A stretch of DNA of 64,000 bases from Punica granatum (taxonomy: Eukaryota; Streptophyta; Magnoliopsida; Myrtales; Lythraceae), in contig NC_045128.1 in NCBI RefSeq assembly GCF_007655135.1, positions 42,979,885-43,043,884 of the forward strand, written 5' to 3'. The notes beneath the pieces are model-generated. The model was given only the letters and a program-made list of their open reading frames with translations, searched no databases and was not told the origin of the DNA. Position 1 is the first letter of the stretch; every line of letters starts with the position of its first letter. Made by a program: the position numbers and the translations under genes. This document shows positions 48,954 to 60,953 of this stretch, piece after piece.

Positions 48954-50630
48954 TGTTGGGAATTGGTGTATGCCCTAGAGGCAATCTATAATCAGTTCTG
49001 TAATATGATATCTATTTCATTATATTACGAGGCATATCTGTTATTGTGTAGATTGCGCTAAATATGATTTTACACAATAATGTCCTTGGAATAGTAGGTT
49101 CAATAGGCATCAAGTGTGACCTGATTGTGAGATCCTATAATTACTGAACATTATTCCTAAATGTCCATAGTCAAAGTATTATCGTTAATTAGGACAACGG
49201 TAATACGGTTAGACTAGTGTGAGTGTTGATTGATGACCAAATCTCATAGGTCATGGATATGGAGATATCAAATCACACCACATGTATACATTAAGAGTAA
49301 TGTGTATTGGACTGACCCGCCATGAGATTGCTACATGGGTTGTTACGTGACTGTCATTAGTATATCTCAAAGTGACTATAGTGTAATGGTCCTTTGACTT
49401 GAGGTCACCATGGATTCCTACGTGTAATGTCGTATATTTTGATACTGTCAAACGCCACCGTAACTGGCTGGTTATAAAGATAGTTATTGGGTATGCCACA
49501 AAGCATGGAAAAGAATGTGAGTGACCAAGATAGGATTTGTCCCTCCTACAAAACGGGAGCGATATCTCACGGCCACTTGGTGGTTAAGTCTAAAAGTGTA
49601 TGCATACCCAAATGAGTCGATATAACGATATCGAGCTCATTTGTTCTGATAGACTTAACCGGTAAACCAAGAAAGAGAAATATTGAGCCATACAAGGATG
49701 TCATCGACCATGCCTTGGGCTCAATAGAGATATAGGGGACAATGGATTATATTACACGGTAATATAGGTCACGAGGTTCGTCGAGAAATTGACTTTCCGA
49801 TTACTTGAGTAACAGTGATGCATTGCTAGATGCCGCTCACTGTTTGTAATATTAAAATAGAGATTTCGATATTACTATCAACGTAATTGGGAACCTACAG
49901 GGTCACACACTACGACTAACTTAACGAGATATTTTGAAACAACAAAATTGTCTAATAAAGATTAGATGATTTATGGTGCGACCGATTAATCGGATATTTA
50001 ATGAGATTAAATTTGCCGATTAATTAGACCCGATTTATTAGATTTAATGGTGTGCTAAGTGGTTATTTTTATGGAACCACTTGGAGCCAATTATAGAAAG
50101 AAACATGGGCCAATTGTATGATAACACTTAGCTATACACATGGACTAATTAAATGATGTCACCTAGACTTACACATGTCACTTGGAGCCTTGATTCTCCT
50201 TAATCCCACATCGGTGGGGCTTTGAATTTGTCTTCCCCATATTGCTTATAAAAGGGGCAGCATGCATGTTTAGATATAAGAGATATATATATACATGTAT
50301 ATGGGTATACGTGTATAAATGTAAGGAAATTCAAGTTGAATTGTTCAATTTGAATTAATCCTACTAGTCTAATAAATTTCGGGTGTCGCATCGGGGTGTT
50401 TCTTTCGAGTGTTGGTCGCTAGCACCGCCGATCTCGAAAACTCGTCGACAAAGTCGGTGTGGATACCAGTAGAGGCGTCACGCGTGGGACGCTCGGTCGA
50501 CAACTTTAAATATTCCAGGTACGCTTTTATTTACTCTTACTCTTCTAGTAGGTCTTGGAATTAGTTTCACGGGTATGAAATTTTGAATTTCTATTCCTTT
50601 TCGCTTCCGTTGCGCCCCGTGGAACTAGCA
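48954..50630 (+). repeat. 3' LTR of the Copia element
   Basis: 1677 bp, beginning TGTTGGGAATTGG and ending GGAACTAGCA. Visible differences from the 5' LTR are single substitutions near 49839, 49923, 50551 and 50592. Confidence 0.95.
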
Positions 50631-50635
50631 GTATC

Positions 50636-51093
50636 AATTCTGATTTATTGTATTGTGATGAAACAAATTGAATAAGAACAATTGATTTTTGTCGAGCTTA
50701 CTTTGTCAGACTATGATTTGAGTTGAGTTTGATGGAACCAAGTTTGAAACCTATCGATTATAAATTGAACCCAATGGAGTTGCATAATGACATTTATTCA
50801 ATTTTGAATATTTTAAATTTAAATTTAAATTTTTATATTTGATTATCTTAGATATTTTTAAATATTTTACTTATTGAATTTTTTTATTTTATTTTTTCAA
50901 CTTTTTTATGAGATGCAACCACACAAATCATGGAGTCAACCAGTTCGCAGAATTTCTATGTAGTTGACTATACGTCTCTTCCAGTCGATTGCATTAACAT
51001 TGAGGACCAAATCTAACAGATGTCACAAGACAAACCATATAGTCGACTGTGTTACGCCAAACGAGAATTAGGGTACAATGGGCGTAGTACTAG
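50636..51093. other. Right flank of the Copia insertion
   Basis: AT-rich non-coding DNA. TGATTTATTGTATTGTGATGAAAC near 50640 resembles TGATTTATTCTATTGTAATGAAAC near 42491 on the other flank, hinting at an older host duplication around the insertion site. Confidence 0.4.
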
Positions 51094-51570
51094 TGCATGG
51101 GGGTGTCGTACAATTAATTTTGGAGTACGACAAAAATGAAGTAGAGTACGACGAAGCGCTGTATTCATGCTTGGTGGTATCGTACAAGTTAGTTTTGGAG
51201 TACGATGCAAATGATCTGAACGATAGGGCTTCACACTCATGTATGAGGGCATTGTACAAGTTATTTTTGGAGTATAACATAAATGGAGTATAGAGCGATG
51301 GAGCATCGTACTCGTGCTTGTTGGCACCGTACACCAATATTAGCTTTATACGACACGGCCAAGCACAAGAGTGACGCTTCGTCGCTCTCTTGTTTATTTC
51401 CATCGTACACCACTATTAGCGTAATACGAAGCCCCCAAGCACGAGAGCGTCGCTCTCTAGTTCATTTCTGCTATATGCTAATATTAGTTTATTACGACGC
51501 CCTTGAACACGAGAGCGATCCAAATAAACAAGAGAGCTGTGCGGCGTCGTACTCCAATATTTTCTTTTGC
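51094..51570. repeat. Degenerate tandem repeat, about 75-bp unit, 6-7 copies
   Basis: Units start with a TCGTAC-like box at about 51107, 51181, 51252, 51328, 51413 and 51549, with a related ATATGC unit near 51473. Each has a TTAGTTT/TTAGCTT-type box and a TACGA box about 20 bases later, and many contain GAGCG or CTCGTGCTTG. GTACGA and TCGTAC are reverse complements, so each unit has a small dyad. Open frames cross the array on both strands and encode repeating peptides (for example TPKLTCT), a by-product of the repeat. Confidence 0.7.
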
Positions 51571-52926
51571 GTAAGTTGTGGTTATAGGTGCGGGCCCCGA
51601 ATGGGACCCATTACGTGGCGGTGTTAAAAAATAAAAAACTGACTTGCTAAACTAGCTTCTAATGGGACAAAATAGGGCAAGCAGAACCCTATAACTTCCG
51701 CGATAATAAAACCAGCCGTGAAGAGGCAAAACACATTTACACGTCAGATCCAGCACGATGTTTCTTCTTATCCACAATTTTTCTTAACCTGTTTGATTTG
51801 ATTGCTTCCATATTCCATTTTATTTTTCTTTTTTAAATTTATATATATTTCCTCTCCCCAAATTCCAATTTTCTCAATTCAAAGCAAAGCAAAGCAGAGA
51901 CATCATGTTGTCCTGTTTACCGGTACAAAAACTTAAAGCGGCAGATCTCTGCGCTGCTACCCCTCGACATCGACCGACTCCTTCCTTGGAATCCGATTCC
52001 TAATCCAATCTCCGATTCCTCTCAACTTGACGGAACGCTCTCTCTCTCTCTCTCTCCCTCCCTCCCCCCCTCCCTCTCTCCCGGAATCTGATGTCGGAAT
52101 CTCCTTATTCGGACTCTCGCTTTCATGGCCGATTACATCCGCTGCCTTTACAGGTCCAATTCCAGCTATACTCCATGATCCCTTCGGAGCTTTCTAGGTT
52201 TACTTTTGAACACATTTTTGTTCGTTTTCGACTTTACGTGCTGACGCGGTGCAGATTTTTGACGTCCTGCCACCGGATGCAGGGGATTGTCCCTCTTGAG
52301 CTGATTCCTTCTGATTCTTAGCAGGTAATGACAGCCGTAATTGTTCGCTTTATGAATATACTAGCCTGTTGTTTTGGGATTTATGGCGCCCTGCCGTTGG
52401 GTAGCTGAGAAAGTAAGGGGAAAGCAACGCAAAATCGAAGTTTTGGAATTATGGTGTTACAGTATCTCTTGTACTTTAGTTTCGACTATGGATAACTTTT
52501 TTTTTTTTTTTAAGTAAAGTTCCTTTTAGTGTTGATTAGGCAGCTGAAGAACCAAGATCATATAGATGCTCTTTCTATCACAATTGAGCAATTTTTATCG
52601 CATAATTACTTGAATTCGGGCATTCCAAAAGCTATAAACTTTAGGTCTGTTAATATATCCCGAGTTGCTGGGAAGACGGATTAAATGAATGATGACCTCC
52701 CAAGAACTTGGTTTCTTTAGTTGGGTTTTCTCGGATGTGATAGTGTTGCATTACTTTTGATCTCTTATAGATCCTTGAAAGCGTGGTCAAAATAGAAACA
52801 TAGATGTTCAAATGTAAAGTTTCATCTTTTAAAGGACAAGTATATCTGTGCTCGTCTAGACTAAATTCTAATCGGTGCTGCATTGCTTGTTCTTTTGTTT
52901 GATCAGCAGCAGCCAGTTTTCTTGTA
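51571..52926 (+). other. Promoter and 5' leader region of the DPP-like gene
   Basis: Includes a pyrimidine-rich tract at 52038-52082 (CT and CCCT repeats) typical of plant leaders. A possible leader exon ends near CTTTACAG|GTCC at 52152, and a branch/acceptor region ends in CAGCAGCAG before the coding exon at about 52910. A short upstream ATG (MADYIRCLYR, 52124) could be a leader ORF. The exact transcript start is not determinable. Confidence 0.4.
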
Positions 52927-55804
52927 ATGCAATCAGCTGATGAGACAAGGAAGAAGTTGAAGAGATCAAGGTCCTTTCCACGCACGATGCCTGTCACTGA
53001 CAACACGGCTTCACAAACTGTAGAGGACTGCAGTCTTTTTCCCATTGATGAAATAGTGCAGTATCCCTTGCCTGGATATGTTGGACCAAGTTCGATAACT
53101 TTCAGTCCCGATGACAGTTTGGTGACTTATCTCTATAGTCCTGACCAGACTTTAAATAGGAAGGTTTTTGTATTTGACCTAAAGAGCTGCAAGGAAGAGT
53201 TGTTCTTCAGTCCTCCCGATGGTGGGCTCGATGAGAATAACATATCACCTGAAGAAAAGTTGAGAAGAGAAAGGTTGAGGGAACGTGGTCTGGGAGTTAC
53301 ACGATACGAATGGGTTAAGACGAGTACGAAGAAGAAAACCATCATGGTCCCTCTCCCTAATGGGGTCTGTTCTCTGCACTTTATATGTTATTTCAGAGAC
53401 TTTTTCCCTCTGTTTTTTACTTTATGGTCTGGAAGAATGACATCTGCCATTCAGATGGACAATTGATTAGTGCTCTCCTTTTGTGTTTGCTGTAGATATT
53501 CAGTTTCCTCTAAGATAATAGGTTGTTTTCTTTTCTTTTCTTTTCTTTTTCCCCCTTCCATCGACAGATATTCTTCCAGGATCTCTCTTCTCCGAGTCCA
53601 GAACTCAAGCTCTCAAGTTCACCATCTTCACCAATTATCGATCCACATATTTCTCCAGATGGCAGCATGATAGCTTTTGTTAGAGATTGTGAGTTGCATG
53701 TTCTATATGCATTGTATAATGAACAACGGCAACTAACAAGTGGTGCTGCAGAAAAAGGCATGGTAAGCTTCCCTGAGCTGTTGATGGCTATTGAGATTTC
53801 CATTCCCTCCCTAGCAATACATGGTTGTTGTCTGGATATTGACATCATTGTTTTATGTTCTTCAGACGCATGGGCTTGCTGAATATATAGCTGAGGTGAG
53901 CATTTCTATGTTATATGTAATTAAACTCGCAAGATCAAACCTGTTTGTAATTCCGTCAATTACTCGATGATGTTTTCTCTCTAGAGCAAGCTATCCTAGT
54001 TTACTCTGGTCTAAGGTTGTTTTAACTGTTAATATATTTTCAGGAAGAGATGGATAGGAAGAACGGGTACTGGTGGTCATTGGACAGCAGATTCATTGCA
54101 TTCACACAGGTCGATTCTTCTGAGGTACCTCCGTTCAGGATAATGCATCAAGGGAAGAGCTTGGTTGGTCCTGAGGCACAGGAAGATCACCCCTATCCCT
54201 TTGCAGGAGCCTCAAATGTCAAGGTTCGTCTTGGGGTAGTTCCCTCTGCTGGGGGTCCCATTAGATGGATGGATCTTCAATGCGGAGGATCAGACCAAGT
54301 GGACAATGAGGATGAGTACTTAGCTCGAGTTAATTGGATGCATGGAAATGGCCTCGTAGCTCAGGTAGTGAATAGAACGCAATCCAAGATAAAGCTGCTT
54401 AAGTTCGACATTCGGACTGGGCAAGGTAAAGTCATATTGGTGGAAGAGCAAGATACGTGGATTAACTTGCACGACTGCTTCACTCCTCTCGACAGAGGGT
54501 TAGCAAAATTCTCAGGAGGATTTATATGGGCCAGCGAGAAGACAGGATTTAGACACCTATACTTGCATGATACTAACGGGTCTTGCCTTGGGCCAATCAC
54601 CGAGGGTGAGTGGATGGTCGAGCAAGTTGCTGGCGTGAACGAAGCTTCTGGACTCGTGTATTTCACTGGGACTCTGGATGGACCGTTAGAGCATCATTTG
54701 TATTCTACAAAACTCTTCCCCGACAGGAATGCTCCTTTGCCTGCTCCAAGGAGATTGACTCAGGGAAATGGAAAACACGCTGTTGCGCTTGATCATCATT
54801 TGCGAACTTTTGTTGATATTCACGATTCCCTTACTTCTCCCCCTCGTATTTCGCTCTGCTCATTGCACGACAGAAGCGTCATTATGAATCTGTATGAGCC
54901 ACCATTCACGATTCCAAGACTGAAAAAGCTGCAGCTTGAGCCTCCAGAGATAGTTCAGATTCAAGCGAATGATGGGACAGTCTTGTACGGGGCGTTATAC
55001 AAGCCTGACATAATGATATATGGCCCTCCGCCTTATAGGACCATGGTAAGCGTTTATGGTGGCCCGATTGTGCAGTCTGTCTTCGATTCGTGGATCAATA
55101 CAGTGGACATGAAAGCGCAGTATCTCCGAAGCAAGGGCATCTTAGTATGGAAGGTTAGTGCAAAATATTCATACAAAGTTCTATGCTTTCTTCTTTGCCC
55201 TTCTGTTCTGTTTGTATTGGAGAGGGAATATTAAGTCCCTTTGCACTTGCAGATGGACAATCGAGGAAGTGCACGAAGGGGCTTGAAGTTCGAAGGGGCT
55301 GTTAAACACCGTCTCGGCTTTGTAGACTCTGAGGATCAGGTCGCCGGGGTCCGGTGGCTCATCAAACAGGGCCTGGCCGAAGCTGGGCGAATTGGATTGT
55401 ACGGCTGGAGCTATGGGGGCTACCTCTCAGCCATGTCACTCGCAAGGTTCCCAGACGTGTACCGCTGTGCTGTCTCTGGGGCCCCCGTGACATCGTGGGA
55501 TGGGTACGACACGTTCTACACCGAGAAGTACATGGGCTTGCCAGCCCACAACACATCAGGCTATGAGTCAAGCTCCGTGTTGTCTCATGTTGGGAAGATG
55601 AAAGGGAGGTTGTTGCTTGTACACGGGATGATAGACGAGAACGTTCATTTTAGACATACTGCGAGGCTTGTGAATGCGCTCGTGGACGCTAGGAAGCCTT
55701 ACGAGCTGCTGATCTTCCCCAACGAGAGGCACATGCCGAGAAGATTCCGGGACCGGATTTACATGGAGGAGAGGATCTGGGATTTCATCGAGAGGAACCT
55801 GTGA
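52927..55804 (+). CDS. Dipeptidyl peptidase IV/DPP8-9-like serine peptidase (S9B), five coding exons, 774 aa
   Basis: Prolyl-oligopeptidase-family exopeptidase that removes Xaa-Pro dipeptides. Exons: 52927-53364, 53568-53762, 53866-53895, 54044-55153, 55253-55804 (2325 nt, all phase 0). Exon 3 is a 30-base microexon. The N-terminal part (about 40-560) is the DPP IV beta-propeller, with SPDDSLVTYLYS, ISPDGSMIAFVRD, GYWWSLDSRFIAFTQVD and FIWASEKTGFRHLYLHD. The alpha/beta hydrolase part has the nucleophile in GWSYGG (Ser about 644), Asp about 719 in HGMIDENVHF and His about 751 in NERHMPR. A DPP-type glutamate is probably the EEMD pair at the start of exon 4. No signal peptide or membrane anchor is visible, so it is likely cytosolic, as DPP8/9 are. 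Start: first ATG of the exon, with a stop codon close upstream. It matches the plant gene type represented by Arabidopsis At5g24260. Confidence 0.92.
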
Positions 55805-56074
55805 AAAAAGAAAAGCGTGTTAAAAGCATCTTTCTTGATAAATAAGCAATAAATCCCTCTCTTGCTGATGATCTATTTGCTGCTGCTTGTATTTGGGATG
55901 GTACTTTGGTTTCCTCGAATTTCCGCTTCTTTTCAGCAACCTACTCATTCATGCTTCCCTGCCTGCTTCAGTTTCCTGTCTCGTGTCGTGTGTGGACTTT
56001 CGCTTGCATTTTCTCCCGATCATGTCACCCCTGGAAAATTAATATATGAAACTTGAAAGTACTCAACTAATTAA
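55805..56074. other. 3' flank of the DPP-like gene
   Basis: Contains AATAAG/AATAAA at 55841-55853, a probable polyadenylation signal, followed by unremarkable sequence. Confidence 0.45.
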
Positions 56075-56244
56075 TGTCCCGTTTGGATTCAAAGAAAATT
56101 AATTTTAACTTTAACTTTAACTCAACACGCTACACAACAAAAATACACGTTTTTCAAGTCAAATTTATAATCACATTTCATTTGTCCTTTTCCACAATTA
56201 AAATCAAAATCAAAGTAATTTTAACTTTAAATCCAAACGGCCCC
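56075..56244. mobile_element. Tourist-like MITE, 170 bp, TAA target duplication
   Basis: Left end TGTCCCGTTTGGATTCAAA; the reverse complement of the right end is GGGGCCGTTTGGATTTAAA. It is flanked by TAA at 56072-56074 and 56245-56247. The interior has AACTTTAACTCAACACGCTA and CACAACAAAAA blocks related to the longer members at 38.2 and 39.4 kb. Confidence 0.8.
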
Positions 56245-56334
56245 TAAGTTACTTTAGCAGACCGATTATGAGATCAGAAATTGAAGAGTTTTTTTGAGCT
56301 AGAAACCATTGATTCAAGGTCGATTTCCATCACC

Positions 56335-56600
56335 ACCAGCACGATGGTCTAGTGATTAAGCTTTAAGGGTTCCCACTTGAACATCACGAGTTTAAATCTC
56401 GCTGAGGACGTAGAGCTCACTATTGTTGCTTCGAAACAATCCATGACGGCTTAATTCACTAATGTGTTTGTGAGGTTACGGTGACCAAGTTGGGCTAAGT
56501 CTCAGTGAGCTATAGCGAAAGGAACATTCCTTGGCGACCAGATTTCCTTAGTTGAAACAGTCACAGCGGACCAATAATTCGACCTAGACTTTTATTTAGC
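56335..56600 (+). mobile_element. tRNA-derived SINE-like element
   Basis: GATGGTCTAGTGATTAAGC at 56343 resembles a polymerase III A box, and GAGTTTAAATCTCGC at about 56388 resembles a B box at the usual spacing; both are typical of plant tRNA-derived SINEs. Neither can fold into a complete tRNA. The 3' end and target duplication were not found, so the right border is a guess. Confidence 0.5.
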
Positions 56601-58000
56601 AAAAATAGTATTTATCGAAGCAGCATCTGGGCCAACACTCGTTTCTTTCAGCCTATAAGATGAGATGAGTGGCCCATATGTACGTTTTACGAGTGTCAGA
56701 GGCTCATTGGTCAATGTTACGCGCGAACTCTGAAGCCTGGAGATCCGTTTGAGACTTGGAGGCCAAGACAGGAACAATCTTAACGCTGTTAAACGGCCGT
56801 TTATCATCGTTAACTCCGTACAGCGTGCCCGTACGCTAGTGATGCCACACGTTATTTCAAATTACAATCGTAGCCTTTCTGTTTGGCTCTAATTTCTTTT
56901 TCTTTTTTTAATCACTCGTTTGGCGCTAATTACTAGAACACAAGTTCTAGAGTGCTGTAAATTATAAAATATAGGTCTCCGTACTTTTAATATCCCGCCA
57001 GATTTGCTTAAAACTAATTAATTAAAATTTGTCATAATTGAATCTTGTCATCTTTTATGATTATATTAAAACATATATAATTTTGAATAGTAAAAACTTT
57101 AACAAGCATGACTATGCGATATATAATGACATCATACATTGAAAAATATTTAAAAACTTTCCAACTTTTTATTTTCTTGTTGTTGAAGAAACACTGTTGT
57201 TCTTGTGAAGTGAACACTTTTGATTTGTTTATGCAAAAAGTAACATATGCCTTATATTTCACATATGGTTTAATTTTTTTTAAATATGCAAATATGAAAA
57301 TGATAATCACATTGAAATCTAAAATATTACTATTTTCTACTATAAAAAAGTCATCACTATTTTATTTTTTTAATTACATACATGCTCCTAAATTTATTTA
57401 TTTAGTAAATATTATTGAAACTTGATCTTCTCGCATATGATAATTATCAGTCATCGTTGTTAAGCCGAGTGATTTAATGTCTGCTACGATCTTCAATGAC
57501 GACACTACAAAAGCAGAGATTATAAAAAGTGATAATTGATTCATGACGGTCCTAGTCTTATAGAAATATTAAAGAAAATAAAATGAGGTAATTATAAAAC
57601 TTAAAAAAGTTATATAGACTAATTTTTTTTAAAAATAATCGTAGACCGATGTGTACATGCGAAAAACGAAAACTGATCTCTACTTTCTACAACCGAATAA
57701 ATGAATCCAACAAAAAGGAAAAAAAAGGGGAACCAGTCTTAAAAAACTTCAAAAACTTTCCTGCAACATCACGTGGGCCCCCGGGTGATGCCATGCCACC
57801 GGCCTGGAGATAACGCCCGTCAAGTTAAATAACGCCGTTAATAACTATCAGAGGAAATAAAAGAGAATTTCTCCGTAAGAATCTCCCCTCCGTTTAAATG
57901 TCTCCATATATGCATATAATTATTCATTATAAATATGTAAGCACGGAATCAACCGAAAAAAAAAAAAATATGTAAGCAGGGAGAATCTGTGTCACCACCT
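56601..58000. other. AT-rich intergenic DNA upstream of the PI4K gene
   Basis: About 1.4 kb. No domain-bearing frame was found. Frames of about 90-105 codons near 57032-57425 are AT-driven and overlap on both strands. Confidence 0.5.
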
Positions 58001-58857
58001 CCCTGGTTGCATCTCTCTCTCTATTTCTCTGCCTCTCGAGCTTCAGCAGCTTGTGATCGTACTTTCCTGTTCGATGTGAGCTTCTCCTTTGGTAAGTGTT
58101 TGATTCACACCATTCCTGTTGTCTTGTTGTTTTGATTGTTGAGTTAGTTGAGTAGTGGACGAAGTTGGCATGCCTTGGAGTGCGGTGAAGAATCTGATGA
58201 AATCACGGCATTAGAATCTCACTGCAACTTGTGAGTTATTTTGTGATTGTTGAGTCAATTGATTGTACGCGTGATTTGTGCAATGTTCATCAGCATCTGA
58301 TCCCATTTTTCTTGCTTCTTTTGACGCCAAATTATGCTTAATGTCTTAGTTATGATGGTTTTGTGTAACCTACAGCCAATGTGATGCTTATTATACCATC
58401 TGCTTCCATTTTTTGGTCCTTCTCATTGTGTTTGGCCATGCTTATAAGGGATCTGCTTCACTAATTTTAGGAAGCTATGCTCCATGGCCTTAGTAGTGAC
58501 AGGAAATCGATCCTCAGCTGGAGGTCTTATCTCTCATCAGCACCTTGCAATTTGTAGCATTTCAAGGCCAAGTTTTAATTATTATTTTTTTCCCAATTCA
58601 TACAGGTCCTAGGCATGAACCTTGAAATTTTCCGCGAAAAGATTTCCGTACTTTGGACATGCTAACTTCGGGGAACTTTTCTGCTTAACAAGATTGACCT
58701 ATTGTATCTCCATTTCTTTGATGATATTCCATGAAATGGGGTGGATGTTTTTACATTTCTCAAGAAAATCGATTCGTCGCTGAGTGCTGGGATGATCTGA
58801 ATGTTTGAGTGTCTTCATTGAGAGGGGGAAAGAGGTTGTTGATTGGAGAGGAGAAAG
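58001..58857 (+). promoter_or_regulatory. 5' leader with intron of the PI4K-gamma gene
   Basis: A CT-rich leader (58012-58035) ends in TCCTTTG|GTAAGTG at about 58092, a strong donor, so the leader is split by an intron that ends before 58843. The acceptor could be the CATACAG near 58605 or the ATTTTAG near 58471; I cannot choose between them. Confidence 0.55.
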
Positions 58858-60953
58858 ATGTCTCTTGCTGGTGTAGCACTTAGTCCGGTGCAGGAAGAAT
58901 CTTTGAATTTTCCAGGTAGTGCAATTAGCAGATATGGCCCTCGCTCGGGTGACCCGATCTTGATTTACTTATCTGTTGCTGGGTCTATGATGCCCATGCA
59001 TATCACAGAATCAGACTCGATTGCCTCTGTTAAGCTGAGGATTCAGTCGGTGCAAGGGTTCTTTGTGAAAAGGCAGAAACTGGTTTTTGGAGGAAGAGAA
59101 CTTGCTCGGAACAATTCTCGTGTCTGCGACTATGGGGTGGCTGATGGTAACATTTTGCATCTGGTGCTGAGGCTTTCTGATCTACAAGGTATCATTGTTC
59201 GTACTGCCTGCGGAAAGGAGTTTGAGTTCCAGGTGGAGAGGAGCAGAAATGTGGGTTATGTGAAGCAGCAGATTGCAAAGAAAGGGGGAAGACTTCTTGA
59301 TCTCAAGGAGCAAGAGTTGGTATGCGATGGGGAGGAGCTGGAAGACCAACAACTCATATATGACTTCTGCAGAAACACTGATGCTGTGATCCACTTGCTT
59401 GTTCGCAAGTCTGCTAAAGTGAGGGCCAAACCTGTTCAGAAACACTTTGAAGTATTGATTGATGCTTCAGATATGGATGAACCAGCAAATGCTCTCAATG
59501 ATTACCCGCTGGGAACCCTATTGCCAGGGTATCCTGGTATAAAACAGCAGAGAAAAGATTTTCTGTTGGAAGCTTTAAACGCTGACCGAGATATTAAACT
59601 CCCATGTGTCTTAGAAGAATTGATTAGGTCCACAGGTCAAGGTTTAGAGAGTGGGAATGACCCAATTCGTTCTTCAGAGGGTTCAGGAGGAGCCTACCTA
59701 ATGAAGGACTGTTCAGGTCAGAAGTACATATCAGTTTTTAAGCCGATTGATGAGGAGCCGTTAGCTGTAAATAATCCTAGGGGACTGCCGTTATCAACGA
59801 CTGGTGAAGGATTGAAGAAGGGCACACGTGTAGGAGAGGGTGCCCTGAGGGAAGTTGCTGCTTTCATTTTAGATCACCCGCGAGGTGGACCCCGTTCTTC
59901 CAATAGTGCAGAGAAGGGATTTTCTGGGGTTCCACCTACAATTATCGTCAAGTGTTTGCACAGAGGGTTCAACTACCCAGAAGGTTATGAATACTCGTCC
60001 GCAAACATAAAGATCGGATCTCTTCAGATGTTCGTGAAGAACCACGGAAGTTGCGAGGACATGGGGCCCTGCACTTTCCCTGTGGATGAGGTTCACAAGA
60101 TCTCTGTGCTGGATATAAGGTTGGCAAATGCAGATCGGCATGCAGGGAACATATTGATCAGCAGAGAGGAGGGTGAAGACGGAGACATTGTGCTTACACC
60201 TATTGATCATGGGTACTGTTTGCCCGAGAATGTAAGTATCCGTAAAAAAATATTTGAGAAATTTGATATTCGTAGTTCATTATTTGTCATGTTAGTTGTG
60301 GAGACATATTGTCTTATAACATGTGGTTTGGTAGTTTATTTGTAGTTCATTATTTTTCCATTTCTTACAAAAAAAATATGGAGATATTTTGTGCTGCAGT
60401 TCATGAAATGTTTTGTGATGCAATACATCTTTTGAAAGATTGTGATAAATAACATGTGCTTTCTTAATTTCAAAAGATAATAAGTGGAAATATGGAAACT
60501 TCATATGGCAGTCCTTGGGTAACTGGAGGTGTTTTTATGTCCTTCTCATCCTTACTGATACCAATTCTGCAGTTTGAAGATTGCACATTTGACTGGTTAT
60601 ATTGGCCACAAGCTCGTCATCCCTACTCTCCGGAAACCATTGACTACATCAAATCACTGGATGCCGAGCAAGACATTCAGCTTTTGAAATCGCACGGCTG
60701 GGAACTGCCAACTGAATGCGCTTGCACGCTCCGAATCTCCACCATGCTTTTGAAGAAAGGCGCTGAGAAGGGACTCTCTCCTTTCACCATTGGACGCATA
60801 ATGTGCCGAGTAACTCTGAAGGAGGAATCTGTGATCGAACTCATTGTACGAGAAGCTCAAGAAGCTCTGCTTCCTGGAGCTAGTGAAGCTTCTTTTCTCG
60901 AGTCTTTGTCAATGGTCATGGACCAATACCTCAATGGGCTATCAGCCACATAA
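58858..60953 (+). CDS. PI4KG: Phosphatidylinositol 4-kinase gamma with two ubiquitin-like domains, 584 aa
   Basis: Coding exons 58858-60231 and 60573-60953 (1755 nt with stop), joined at CCCGAGAAT|GTAAGT and TGCAG|TTTGAAG. An in-frame ATG 15 bases upstream (58843) is possible, but MSLAGVALSP is the family-like start. UBL 1 covers about 30-105 (ILIYLSVAGS, VKLRIQ, FGGREL) and UBL 2 about 108-185 (IIVRTACGKEF, YVKQQIAKK, CDGEELEDQQ). The type II PI3/4-kinase catalytic region begins near 260 with GGAYLMKD and YISVFKPIDEEP (ATP-binding Lys), then catalytic loop DIRLANADRHAGN (about 418-430) and PIDHGYCLPE (about 447-456). Exon 2 supplies WLYWPQARHPYS and the C-terminal lobe. Plant PI4K-gamma proteins with two UBLs (PI4KG3/4-type) act mainly as Ser/Thr protein kinases and bind RPN10 and UFD1; that role is family knowledge. 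Confidence 0.92.

Larger units (their letters stand above)
42608..50630 (+). mobile_element. Full-length Copia LTR retrotransposon, 8023 bp
   Basis: Two 1677-bp LTRs flank a primer-binding site, a Gag-Pol reading frame and a polypurine tract, and the element is bounded by GTATC duplications. Pol order is protease, integrase, reverse transcriptase, RNase H, which defines Ty1/Copia. The long LTRs, long leader (44285-44985) and sequence near RNase H (NILKYLRRTKEMFLVYGG, GYVFCLNGGAVSWKSSKQE) suggest the Tork/TAR/Angela side of Copia, though lineage is not certain without a tree. By eye only four LTR differences are visible, so insertion is recent. The reading frame is whole except for one in-frame TAG at 48154-48156, so this copy is probably unable to move by itself. 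Confidence 0.95.

Noticed and set aside
51052..51403. 91- and 111-codon minus-strand frames with repeating Thr-Pro-Lys peptides
   Set aside because: They follow the tandem DNA repeat exactly and occur on both strands, so they are a by-product of the array and not evidence of a gene.
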